Below are positions 46,901 through 58,265 of a stretch of DNA of 64,000 bases, one piece after another. Below the pieces are notes generated by a model. It saw nothing but the letters and a program-made list of their open reading frames with translations, was not told where the DNA came from and made no database searches. Every line of letters begins with the position of its first letter. Within the stretch, counting starts at the first letter, position 1. A program made the position numbers and the translations under genes. Origin of the DNA: Akebia trifoliata (lineage: Eukaryota > Streptophyta > Magnoliopsida > Ranunculales > Lardizabalaceae); assembly GCA_017979445.1 (NCBI GenBank), contig CM030719.1:22537292-22601291 (forward strand), written 5' to 3'.

Positions 46901-49333
46901 AGTTCCCATGAAAAGCACAAAAATGGTGAAAAGAATATCAAAAGAAGACATGAGCCACTAGCCAAACATTGCATAATACATAGATGAAATGTTCTATTGT
47001 CGGAAATGCAAATTTTAGACCTCACCCAAATGCAACAATTTTTAATAACTGTAGTAAGATATATGAAAATGCTTGCAAGTTGAGTAACAAATTATCATCT
47101 CAGACAGTCTAGAGGACTGGCAAAATGCACATACGGTAGCTGGATTTGCATCAAACCAGTCTGAAGTACTGGATGGTCGTGCACCAAAATGATGTCTACA
47201 AGGTTCAGGCTCAGCTCCAAATTTAGACATTGGTATATTTTCATAATCCAAACATGTGGACTGAGCATTAGTGCCACTATTTCTCTTTGCTTCTCTAAGA
47301 TGCTCCTCTTTGATTTGGGGGATGGGTGTTCTATAAATCTCTGTATTTGTAGCATTTCCACTTCCTTCTTGATTGTGCCATTTAGTAGCAATCTCTTGAC
47401 ACTGCATAGATATTTATATCCGTTCCAGTATTATAAATTGAAAGGTTGACAGGAAATTGGAAATAAATGTTGGCAAAGCACAACAAGATATATGCTAATT
47501 AAAACTTTTTGGATGTGCAAAGGTACTGTCTTTCTTCTTTTGAATCGATCTCAGAATAATTAATGTTAAGAACAAGTAATTTACATTATTTTATCAAAGT
47601 AAAAAGTAAGTGCTTTAAAAATAAATACACAAGTATGAAAAATCCAGTTAGCCATACAAACAGGCATAAGTTTCTAGTAGAATTTTTCTACAAAACCCAT
47701 TAATGGCAAGTTTCCAAATATATCATAAGAAAAAATATCCAATGGGTAGTCTTATAAAAGAAAAATATGAGAGCAAACAATGAGCATCTTTAAGCAATAA
47801 AAATTCCAAGCATAAAAAATGTTAAAGAAGGAATGAGGAAAAATTACCAAAGGGAATTAAGCAAATGGTAACTGTGAGAAAGACAAAAGTGATGCTCATA
47901 GCTTCATATATTAACAAAGAATTGAAAGGTAAGAACATGGAGAAACTCATCATATGATAAATATGAAGTCTAAGAAACATCAGATTATAAAAGTACAATA
48001 GGACATGAAGATAGATAAGACCAACAACATTTTCACTCAAAGTTTTATTTAACTATTGACTACATTAAACAATGCCTTAGTGTTATTGATAGTTTAATAC
48101 TCTTCAGAATGCTTTTCTTCCGTAATTTACATCTTGTGTAAGTGATTGAATGTGCACAATTATGCTCTATAGTGAGTTATTGTTCTTCTCTCTCGATAAT
48201 GTAAGAAATCATACAAAAGTATGGAGGTCAGAGTTTCAATTAGACCACCAAATTGGTGGGTAATAGCATCCAGTATTTTAAAAAAAAAAAAAGCCTATTT
48301 TCCCAACAAGAACAAACCATAATGAACTTAAATCTATGTGGTCAAATTGTAATGAGAAGACTTAGAAGGTTTTACATCCACAACGTTCTCACAAGAAATA
48401 TGCTACTTATGAACAAGTCTAAACATTAGGTGCATGGCAAACATAGAACAAATTTTCAATAGAAAAAATGTCACAATTAGAACATAAACGCACATGTTCA
48501 CCGCTACGATCACTTATGTCATCATCCAAATACTTAGCTTCACCAAAGGATGGAGGCCTATCAAGTGATGTTTCCGTCACTTGATTCAAATCTATTCCCT
48601 GATTTTGAACCTCATTGTGATGTTTATCTTTTGACCAAAGAAACGATGGTGATGGTGGAATTTGTTCACCAACTAAACCTTCTTCTTTGCTTCCCATTTT
48701 CCCAAATTCTCTGACCTCTCCACTCTCTCTTGGCATACAAGATCTCATGGGCCTTTCAAATTCTGATGTACAAAGAGAAACATGAACTCGTTTATTTCCA
48801 GTCACCCCAATCATTTCATTGCTTAATTTATCATCCTTATCTATCTTTTCCAAAGCCAAGCATTAGTTTGAAGCTTTTGTTTTTCTCACATCTACAAAAA
48901 TGATTACAACATGAGAGAGGGAACCAAATCACCAATGTAACTCAAATTTACAGTAATTCTAAAAGGAAAACTTCCACATAAGAGCAGAAAAAGGAGAATA
49001 CCAAGAAGATCAGCTTGGGAGACCTGCTGAGAGAGATTAGCGGAAAAAGCGACATCCATACTTTTGTAGATGCTCACCATATTTTCCATGTGAGGAGCTG
49101 ATCTTAAATCTACAAAACCCAAAACTCAAATTACTTGATAAACTTATATATAATTTGGAAGTAATTTGATTGCATGGAAGCAACAATGGTCGATCGAGCA
49201 GGTTCAAGCTGCAACAGCAATAACAAAGATGAAACAGAGTATCAAAGAAATGAACTAAACTATGGAAACCCTACATTCAATCAAAGAAGTTGAAAGAAAC
49301 GAACCATAAGGGGCATTTGAGCTCCAAACCCAT
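43973..49333 (-). pseudogene. BARD1: BARD1-like gene (RING, extended PHD, BRCT), decayed
   Basis: Exons read on the minus strand: 49333-49305 and 49208-about 49165 (RING start MGLELKCPL, then LNLLDRPLLLPCNQ); 49109-49002 (DLRSAPHMENMVSIYKSMD); 48888-about 48419 (linker); 47401-about 47098 (ends VCAFCQSSRLSE); 46895-46795 (LHYDNGKPVVEDVLTWPNV); about 46636-46445 (AKLKCNSCGLKGAVLGCYVK); 45186-about 45080 (EWVLCGSALSSTEK); 44969-44804 (BRCT1, GKPNITHVIAAIDE); 44398-44295; 44270-43973 (end of BRCT2, GHTWLLESITACKLQPFAS). Intron positions and splice sites are retained, so it is not a retrocopy. Lesions: the RING lacks its second half and has Gln for the zinc-binding His; TAA at 48863-48865; Tyr replaces Cys in the PHD HVPC motif; the intron at 44271-44294 is only 24 nt; TGA at 44235-44237 and a frameshift lie in BRCT2. 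Plant BARD1 acts in DNA repair and in WUSCHEL repression; this copy should not. Confidence 0.88.
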
Positions 49334-50026
49334 TTTGATATTTGCCGGGAAATTACTGTATTAGTTTTCGAGTCGTGCACTAGTGACTTCGAGCTGGAAG
49401 CATGGAACCTCATATCGCACTTGTGCGAATCTCTAGGAGTTTATGTTAAGAATTAATAAGAATCTCTAGGAAATCGTCAGTTGTCAAATCACATGTGTAG
49501 TTTGATACTCAGTAACCAACATCATTGCATCATATAAAATTTTTAGAATAATACTGATACACCCTAATGTGGAAGTGTAAGAAAATCATAAATACTCTCC
49601 TCAAGATACGAGTGAAAAAGCACCTATGGTTTCTATCCACTTTCACGTTAAGATGTGTGATATGAGATCCAATTTTGAGGTCATTCCGGCACTACTCAAA
49701 ATTTTATCTTATCAATTTTGGTGGAGTATTTGAATTATGCCCACATTCTTTGCCCACATGGTTTCTAATTCATTGCTAATTTTTCTTTGGTCATGCTAAG
49801 GTGTGCAACTGAATGTATTATAGAATAAAGGGAAAACTATTAAAATAGAATTAAATATTTTTATATTTAAAAAATATTTTTTTTTCAAAAATTATCAAAA
49901 ATGAATTAAGTCGATAGACAACCTAGCGTTTTAATAAGTCGTTGGACTGTCCAGCGACTTAATTCATTTTTGGTAATTTAAAAAATAAATAGATTTCTTT
50001 TTTTTGTCAGTACTAAAATATGAGAG
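49334..50026. other. Intergenic, with a small inverted repeat at about 49884-49985
   Basis: This lies upstream of the BARD1 remnant. The repeat pairs ATGAATTAAGTCGATAG with the near complement CAGCGACTTAATTCAT around 49898-49968. It may be a tiny foldback element. No gene is seen. Confidence 0.45.
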
Positions 50027-50143
50027 TTGCTATTTCCATACCAAATTTTACTAATGCTACACCAACTGTGTGCAATTCTTTGGTGATTTATATAAGAATT
50101 GGTGTGGCATTAGTAAAAGTTGGTGTGGAAATAGTAGTTCTAT
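50027..50143. mobile_element. Tiny foldback MITE, about 117 bp
   Basis: The arms CTATTTCCATACCAAATTTT and, inverted, AAAAGTTGGTGTGGAAATAG continue inward (ACTAATGCTACACCA and TGGTGTGGCATTAGT) to form a hairpin covering almost the whole element. Confidence 0.7.
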
Positions 50144-51280
50144 AAAACATTTAATTCTCTTTAGTAATTTTTCCAAGAATAAAACGTAATTTTTTTTTTT
50201 TGAAAAAAACCTTTGTGTTGTTTTCAACCTTATTTTCTCTCTCACAAGGTGAACCAAGTGACAAAAGGTGACTATGATTACGCAAGAAAGGTATTGAAGA
50301 TCTTAAAAGATTTCCATGTGTCATTCCAGATGCTTAATCTCCGAAACGATTTTTTGCATATGAAGTTTGATCTTAGGCCGTTGTTTACTAATTCCTCGTT
50401 TTTAAGTCACCAAGGCTAGACACTGGTTTCCCTAACTTGTTGGTCAAATTCCCTCAAAGAAAACCTATAGCATTGTAAATTATATAACCTTTGCGAAAAC
50501 GCTATAAAATGCTTTTAATGTCGTCCAAAAAACGTCATTAAATATGTTGATATAAATAATAATATAATTATAAAAGTTGATCAATATTAACTTTAGATCG
50601 CTGAGGGGTTCACATAATTTTAATATTTATTCATTGAGTTTGCATTGAACTCAGACTCGTCGCCCTTACACCCTAGATGCACCTTTAAGTATTTCACTTG
50701 AAGATCTCATAATCTTAAATTGGTGAACTAAATATGTTTTAATTTTTTTAAAATAACCAAGACGCCAATTTGCATTACAATCAAATATAACATTATAGTA
50801 TAAAAAATAGATGTGTAATGACAAATGTTGAAGAGAAAGAACGAAAGTAAGGAAAAATGTTAAAAATTGATCCATAAATTCCAAGCACATGGAAGGCTAA
50901 GAAATGTAGAAAAAAAAAACTTTTAGTCAAGTAAACGTTACATTCATTGTTTTTTAATGAAATTCATTTCATATCTCTATAATTTGCTCTGATAAAGAAG
51001 CAAAGTTTCTAAACATATTCCAATTGAATGATCAAATATCTAAGATATTAGCAATAGATGAAAAGACGATCAGATATATAGTGTGATTTTTGATTGGTAA
51101 TCAAGACTAATAATTCTTTGAGAATGGTGTAGAAATCGACTCATCACTTGAACTTCGAAATTTGTCAATCTCCTAAACACAAAAGTTTGATGTCACCTTG
51201 AGCAATATCTTGTGGAACACTTGTTAATCCAACTAAATCTATAGGCCAATCTTTTAGTAGGTTTACATACACAAACAAAC
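50144..51280. other. Intergenic, no gene recognised
   Basis: AT-rich, with only short ORFs of no recognisable family. Confidence 0.4.
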
Positions 51281-51560
51281 AGATAAATGAATCCAAAAAT
51301 TGTATTGAAAGGCCCTCCATCCGTGGTTGCGGATTTACTTTTTTGGGATTTGGGAGTTGCCGCCTAGTTTTACGGTCTAGGAACCGAATCATGACTCTAA
51401 ACAGATAAACAATACTGATCTACGAAAAAGAAACTATGAGTCCGGGGATCATGTTACGCAATTGGAAGGTGTTAGGCATCAATCCCGTCTGACAAATGTC
51501 GGTATCTACTTTTCCTAAAAATTACATTGCTAAAAATGACCTAAAAAAAAGAACACAAAT
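51281..51560. repeat. Possible LTR-retrotransposon-derived fragment
   Basis: This GC-richer stretch includes GGGAGTTGCCGCCTAGTTTT, ACGGTCTAGGAACCGAATC and ATGTTACGCAATTGGAAGGT, a pattern I associate with a common plant LTR-retrotransposon non-coding region. That is memory, not a search. No ends or coding part are seen. Confidence 0.35.
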
Positions 51561-51789
51561 TCTTTTTGGTCATAGGAAGGAGAGATCGTTGAAAGATAAA
51601 ATTAAGAAATGAAAAGTTTAAATTTAAGTTAGAATGCTAGGTTTGAAGATTATGACTTATGCCTTATTTCTCCACATGCTTCTGTTTTAATTCAATTATT
51701 ATAATTTACCTATTAAAGAAAGTAGGTTGAAAAAGAGTAATTCAAAGGTCTATGAAAAAATGAAAAGAAAAAATGTGTGTTGGGCAGAT

Positions 51790-52011
51790 AAAAAGTGATT
51801 TAGAATGTGGACCATCGATGTTTTACCAATAATTAGTAACGACTTTTGATGGATTTAAAAGTTTCAGATTTGGTTGATTTTTTGTGATGATGATCTTCTC
51901 ATCATAGAGATCATCCTCTCAAAAAATCAGCTCAATCGAAAATTTCTTAACCCATATTTTGAATACCCATTGTTTTTACATATGTTTTTACTTATGTCCC
52001 ATGAACCGCCC

Positions 52012-52015
<4 letters not shown>
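51790..52015. mobile_element. Double-hairpin foldback MITE, half copy
   Basis: Contains one hairpin module (GATGATCTTCTCATCATAGAGATCATC region, 51890-51915, with flanking TTGATTTTTTGTGA and TCAAAAAATCAGCTCAA) and a right part ending in CCGCCCCCATATATA. The left terminal repeat is missing or unrecognisable. It sits directly against a long (TA)n tract. Confidence 0.6.
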
Positions 52016-52075
<60 letters not shown>

Positions 52076-52080
52076 ATATA
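52014..52080. repeat. (TA)n microsatellite
   Basis: About 28 TA units at the right border of a half foldback element; any peptide read through it is an artefact. Confidence 0.95.
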
Positions 52081-52099
52081 ATAAAAATACAATTGTTTG

Positions 52100-53260
52100 T
52101 GACACAAACCTTCTATCATCTACAGTTTTGTGGGTTAAACCTCCCATTAAGTTTTAGTATCATGGGACCCACTTTATTTCCTTTATTCTTCACCTCCTCT
52201 AATTTTATTATATTTTCTCTTCTAGTACTTTAATCTCTTTTTTTTTTAAAATAATATCTCTCCCAACTCAATTTTTTCCCTCTTTTACCCCTTTTAATCC
52301 AAAAAGGATGCCCTTTTAATTTTACTATATTTTCTCTTTCCCCTTTTAATCCACTTTATTGTTTTTCATCTTTTACGGTTTAAATTTTATTATTTTTAAT
52401 AATACCCCTTCCATCAAGTTATAGTTTATTGGGATCCACTTTATTTCATTTATTCTTCACCTCTCAAAATTTTATTATATTTTCTCTTTTACCCATTTAA
52501 TCTACTTTATTGTTTTCATATTTTACTCCTTAAATCTCAATTTTTTATAATAATATCCCTCAAACTTTAGTTTATATTATGGTCAAGATCCCTTGATTCC
52601 TAAGAATGACTCATGAAAAAAGCACATGATCCTAACCCTTTAAATATAGAATCCACTGATTGAGATTTATCCTTAGCATAAGTATTCCCAGGATTTGTAT
52701 TATTAAGATTGAAGGGTTGGTGGGATCATGTGTTTTATTCAAGAGTCATTCTTTGGAGTCAAAGGATCCAACCCATATATATTATATATAATAAAACACA
52801 ATTGAGTTGTTATAGTTTGATGTTTTTTGAGTTGAAATAAAAGTGTCTTCAACTACAATTTTGTGATTGGACAAATGTCCCATTAAACCTATACCACACT
52901 TTTTGTCTTTCCTCTTCACTTCCTCCAACTTAATTATATCTCCTATTTAACTGATTTTATTATTTTTTTCCTCTTAACTTCAAGAAATTTTAATTATATT
53001 AGTAGGGCTCTTTTGTGGGGATCTACTTTATTTTTTTAACTTCTTATTCCTTTTAACTTTACTATATTTTCTCTTTTACCTCTTTTTAAGTTACGCTATT
53101 GTTGTTTTATCTTTTACCCCTTTAATCTAATGATGTCCTTCCAACTTTATTTTTTTTACTTTTACCCCTTTAACCATCTCATCAAGTTATAGTTTTGTGA
53201 GATCACTTTATTTTCTTTACAATTCACACCCTATTCTTTCTAAAATAAAATAAAATAAAT
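52100..53260. repeat. Diverged tandem repeat block rich in pyrimidines
   Basis: Four to five diverged units containing CATCAAGTTATAGTTT, GGGATCCACTTTATTTC, TTATTATATTTTCTCTTTTA and CCCCTTTAATC recur at about 52140, 52406, 52880, 53004 and 53170. The 52584-52772 foldback interrupts the array. Non-coding. Confidence 0.5.
52584..52772. mobile_element. Foldback MITE with about 60-bp terminal repeats
   Basis: The left arm includes CTAAGAATGACTCATGAAAA and CACATGATCC; the right arm has the complement (GGATCATGTG, TCAAGAGTCATTCTTTGGAG). Related half-arms occur at about 9750-9800 and 30538-30590 (TTGACTCGGCTCACGAAAAA followed by CACATGATCC), so this family recurs in the window. Confidence 0.6.
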
Positions 53261-53509
53261 TCTTTCTAACATTCTAAACTATTAAAATTACATATGGTGT
53301 TTAGGGTGTGGATGACCAGTGTTTGCTTCCTATTCCATTTCTTCTTCTTTGCAAGGTCTATTCTCAGATTATGTACAATCCAATCACAATCTGAAATTCA
53401 ATAAGTAGAAATTGCTGATGATTGGTTAGGTCGTACTTGTTTGCTCAACAAATGGTTGGATGTGAATCTATCCAACCTAAATATAAAGACCTAAATATAC
53501 GGAGCTCCC

Positions 53510-54560
53510 AAAAAAGGAATTCGTGGTGTTCAGATTGTCGAATGGTTGGTTTGGTAGTCCAATGAACGTTGATCATATTAGTTACCATTATGACCATCAA
53601 AATTGAGTGCGGAGTGCACATAAAGGATGGGGGGCAACACCAGCCAAGCTACAGCCACATTTTCCATATATATATATATATATATATGTTTTAATTCATT
53701 ATTATTAATAAAAGTGCTAGGTACCACAATTTTGCTTGACCTAAAATTGGTTTTTCATTGTGTTTCGACCAATAGATTCTTGGGTATGATGCGAGATCAA
53801 TAAAAAAGACTCGTCAAAATCTGATTAAAATCGGCTCTGAAATTGATAAATACGAATTCCAATTAAATATAAAAATCCCGGTTTATTTATTTATTTTTAT
53901 TATTGATTTTGAGTCTGATTCTACAAAATACAAGTCAGATTCTTTTTTGGATGTTAAATAATGCTGGATCTGATCTATTTATCGGTTCTAATCTGCTTTA
54001 CATGGTGTTGAAGTGAAAATTAACATCGAATTGGTTTCATACGTTTTCTTGAAATTCGTACATACTTGATATCCAATCTATTTCAAATCAGATAGGATCC
54101 AAATTTTTATGATATGAATATCTAATCTAGACAGATCCATCTGTAAATCCAGATTTGATCAAATTGAATCGGAATTGATAGAATTCTTCATATTGATTTC
54201 GTTATACGATCGTTATTTAATTTTTTGAACTTGGGTTTGGGTCTATAAATAACCGATTTGAAGATAATTTAAAGATTTACACATGGCATGATAGAATTCC
54301 ATTTTTCTGTTCGGATTATAATTTTTTTAAATTAAAAAAAAACCTCTCAAAAGTATTTAAAATTGCACATGAGACGCTAAAATAATGCAAATTCCTTCTG
54401 AACGCTAATGCAATGTTAGATCTTAATGAATGAAGATGCAGTGGCATATATGTAAATTAAATTTAAAGAGCATGACCAACAAAAAGATTCGTTTTTTTGT
54501 GGTCAGCAAATTCAAAGATGAGAGATACGTTGTAACGTAGTGGCAGTGAAACATGAGAGA
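53510..54560. repeat. Segment duplicated at about 22980-24240, upstream of RLP D
   Basis: Parallel to the DNA before RLP fragment E, with shared blocks such as GTGTTCAGATTGTCGAATGG and CTGATCTATTTATCGGTTCT. It includes a (TA)n at about 53667-53688. It connects RLP D and E as products of one duplication. No gene lies inside. Confidence 0.7.
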
Positions 54561-54647
54561 TACATTGTGCTCTTTTTTCTTGATGGGTTGGGTGCAGAAA
54601 GAAACACATTGTTGTCGGTTCGTCTCCGTCTTACTTCATTATTACAT

Positions 54648-56770
54648 ATGAGGAACAAAACTTTCTTCTTTGTCTTTCTGAAGATCTCTTTTGCTTTTCT
54701 TCTTATAATACAACAACAGACTACTTCAGCATCAACAACATCATCATCATCATCATCAGCACAAGCTTTGCTCATATGGAAACAAAGTTTGTTCAATTCG
54801 ACTGGATCTATTTTGGATTCATGGTCTGATGATGTCACCAATCCTTGCTATTGGATTGGAATTCAATGCGACAACAACTTCAAGATCTTCGTCGAGATTG
54901 ATCTCTCTTTTCAGAGTCTGAATGGTACACTTGATGAATTCGACTTCTCGGCCTTCCCCAATCTCACCATCCTAAGCCTCTATAACAACAGCTTGTTTGG
55001 AGAAATCCCAATTCAAATTGGGTCTCTTTCAAAACTCACTTCTCTTTATCTGTTTGACAACTATTTCACAGGTATGATCCCTTCTGAGATAGGAAATCTC
55101 TTAGATCTCCAAGATTTGTGGCTTTACAACAAGTACTTATCTGGTGTGATCTCACATGAGCTTAGTCATTCACTAAAGTTACAAGGGCTCGACTTGAGTA
55201 ATAATTCATTGGAGGGACCGATTCCATCAGAAATCAAGTATCTTACCAAACTTCAATACCTTGACTTGGGAATGAACAAGCTCAATGGTAAGATACCGCC
55301 ACGAAATTGGCGTTCTAACTAACCTCACATACCTTCATTTATCTAATAACCCGTTTACTAGTGGGCCCATACCATCTTGGATAGGTAACCTTGGCATTCT
55401 TCACTCCTTATTTCTCTCGAATACAAGCTTGCATTCCAGTATTCCAAATGAGCTTGCATTTTTTATCCACCTTACGGATCTTGATCTGTCACTCAACAAC
55501 CTCTCTCGTACTTTGCTTCTTTCCATGGTCTCTTTCCATAATCTCACTCTTTTGTTCCTGTTTAATAATAGATTATCAGGGAAGATACCTGCTGAGATTG
55601 GAAACCTATCACATCTAAAATATTTAGATTTATCTACAAACAATCTAAGTGAGCAGATACCAGACAAACTTGGTGGATGCAAAGAGCTATTGTTCTTGAC
55701 TTAGTCATAATGATTTAATTGGAAATTTTCCTAAATCATTTTGCACTTTGAGTAAATTGGAAATCTTTCAAGCTTCTCATAATCATTTGAAAGGACATTT
55801 GCCAAACTGTTTAGCTAATTGCAAAAGCCTACAAGTTCTAAATCTGGAAAATAATCTGTTACATGATTTATTTCCTTTTTGGCTCGAGGTATTGCCTTCG
55901 TTACATGTCCTTGTATTGAGATCCAACAGATTCTATGGTCCTATCGAACATCCTCGAACCGATTATGATTTTCAAATGTTGCATGTCATAGATATTTCTT
56001 CCAATAGATTTACAAGTCCTTTGCCGGCATAATACTTTCAAAGTTGGAAAGCAATGATGATGGACGTAGGGAATAAGTCCAACTTGGAGTATATTGTACC
56101 TAATTTTTATTATCATGTCTCAGTGACCCTCTCGTATAAAAGACAAGAGAGGGTACTAGAGAGAATCTTGACCAGCTTTACGACACTAGATCTCTTTGAC
56201 AATCGATTTGAAGGTGAAATTCCAGAAGTGATAGGAGATCTCAAATCTCTTATTCTACTAAATTTGTCTCGGAATGACCTCATTGATCACATTCCATCAT
56301 CACTAGGGAATTTGAAAAATCTTGAGTCATTGGATCTCTCTCAAAATAAGCTTTCAGGGGAGATTCCTCAGCAACTGCTTTCTCTTACTTTCCTTGCCAT
56401 GTTGAACGTTACACAAAACCATCTTGAAGGAAGCATTCCACGAGGCAAACAATTTAATACATTTTCAAATGATTCTTATGAAGGTAATCCACGATTATGT
56501 GGTTTTCCATTGTCAAGGAGATGCATAGGTGTCAATGCGATGCAACCACCAACAATGATCAAAAAACTCAAGGACCCAACATCTACAAATGTATTTGATT
56601 GGAAAATATTTATGTTGATAGGATATGGATGCGGAGTGGTTATTGGTGTTGCAATCGGATATAATATTTTTTGGAAGGAAAATGGATGGCTCACAAGTAC
56701 TTTTGAAGGATGACAATGTACATGAGGTAAAAGATTGACGAGGATTCGCAGACTCTATGCAAATGGAAGA
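54648..56770 (+). pseudogene. RLP 'D': LRR receptor-like protein with frameshifts
   Basis: The start MRNKTFFFVFLKISF corresponds to Met7 of RLP C (the first Met is lost). Signal peptide, Ser run, N-cap (NPCYWIGIQCD, with Tyr for Asn) and the first LRRs follow. One 'EGPIPSEIKYL' LRR is present, where C has four. Lesions: a one-base insertion near 55302-55309 (first frame stops at 55322); a small deletion near 55697-55704; TAA at 56030-56032 in place of the Lys codon of the island motif; TGA at 56711-56713 cutting the basic tail. Island, last LRRs, C-cap and transmembrane helix ([14 protein letters not shown]) are still readable. It is more similar to A and B than to C in the C-terminal half. 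Confidence 0.9.
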
Positions 56771-57076
56771 TGAATAAAGCTAGTAAAAAAAACTTTTGTT
56801 CAAATGAATATTGCTGCCTAGTTTTATTTGAATTTTTTCTTACGATGTTGTAATCAGTAATATTTGTTATTAATAAAATAAGTCGTCTCTTTGACTCTAA
56901 TTAATCTTACCAATCAAAAGAAAGAAAAAATATATAATAGAAAAGCATGTCATGAGCTTGACTAGAAGTCATTAGAAACTCTGTATCTGTAGTATAATCC
57001 ATCCCTACCTCGCAAAAAATAGGGCATCTTCTAAGTCATCCAAAAAATATGAGCTGCACTGATCAAGGCTTGTTAC
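56771..57076. other. 3' flank of RLP D
   Basis: The first part matches the flank of A and B (TTGTAATCNGTAATATTTGTT, AATAAA at about 56875). The rest is unassigned. Confidence 0.55.
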
Positions 57077-57220
57077 TCAAATAATTAGAGTTAGTTCTGA
57101 CCCAAATGTCATTGTTTCCTTGATTAAGGGATCCAAGTCAATCACATGTAGAGCAAGGAGCTCAGTATCACTTCTTGCAACGATGAAATATTTGTGATCA
57201 CCTTTGCAAAAAATCACCTG
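57077..57220 (-). other. Exon-like minus-strand ORF, unrecognised
   Basis: After an acceptor-like stretch the minus strand reads VIFCKGDHKYFIVARSDTEL, then LALHVIDLDPLIKETMTFGS, to a stop at 57077. It looks like a last exon of an unidentified gene. The related stretch behind RLP C (35240-35380) is frame-broken. Function unknown. Confidence 0.25.
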
Positions 57221-58265
57221 AAACAAGAAACACATAATAATTAGAACATGAAAAAATAAAATATTCTTAATTAGTTTGTTTGATTTGAGCAATAGCAAGT
57301 CTAGCTTATCTTAAGCTATCATGTCCATAATCTGCGAAAGTCCATAATAATGAATTACTTACATGTGAAAGGCTAGCGAGTAATTTAGAGATAAAATGTG
57401 AAGAAGACGAGGAATGCTTCTCTAATCAACCAGCACCTATAAGCTACCCTCCTACCTACTTCCTCTCCTTACTAAACTGATCTCCAACTATAAATTCAAA
57501 GATGAAATTTCCCTACTTGAAAAAAAGGATGGGATTCCCAATCTGCTTAAAGTAAACAACAACTTTTGTTTTCCAAACAAACATGGGGTAGTATGTACCA
57601 AGGATTTTCTTAGGGGTGCTGAAGTCATTGAGGTTGTCGAACCAGTTGGTTCCTCGTTACAGGACATTTGTAGAAAAAATAAAGTGAGTGAATAGCTTGC
57701 TCAGTACGAGTTTCTCAATTTGCTTCTTCTATGATTTATTTTTTCTTCTTGTTGTCAAAATAGTTTGAAATGGACCAAAGATGGTCACTCAACTGTTGCA
57801 ATCACCTATGCATCAAGTGTTTGGTTCAACTGTCAAAGTCTAATATCTTAGAATGAACTTTTAGAATAGTTGAAGTTTGTCCTACTGACTGAGGCCGAAG
57901 TGCTTGATTTTCTGAATCGTAAAGAATTGTTTTTAATTTGTTTATTTATATACGGTAAGACATAAATTAGCTAATTGAATCATGCTGCTTCATTCTTGGT
58001 AACTTCTGATTCATGATTGTTCAAGACTATCTAAATTTGAGTTGATACATTTCATATTTCAAAGATTCTGGCCTTTCAATCTGAACCTAGTGTTAGATTT
58101 TCTAGCTTTTAATGCCAGCCAGTCTCATTTAAAAAGCCTTTGATCGTATCAAATCGATTGATCTCTTTGATGTTGAGTATGTAGTTAGGGGGATTGATAT
58201 CAGTGAAGCATTGCGACTGAAAATAGAGGTTCAGAAATAGTGGCACGATAAAATCAAGATATGGA
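57221..58265. other. Intergenic, no gene recognised
   Basis: AT-rich. A short exon-like piece at about 57600-57685 (open, ending before a GTGAGTG donor-like site) cannot be assigned. Confidence 0.35.

Noticed and set aside
51874..52071. ORF ending in Tyr-Ile repeats
   Set aside because: Reads through a foldback element and a (TA)n tract.
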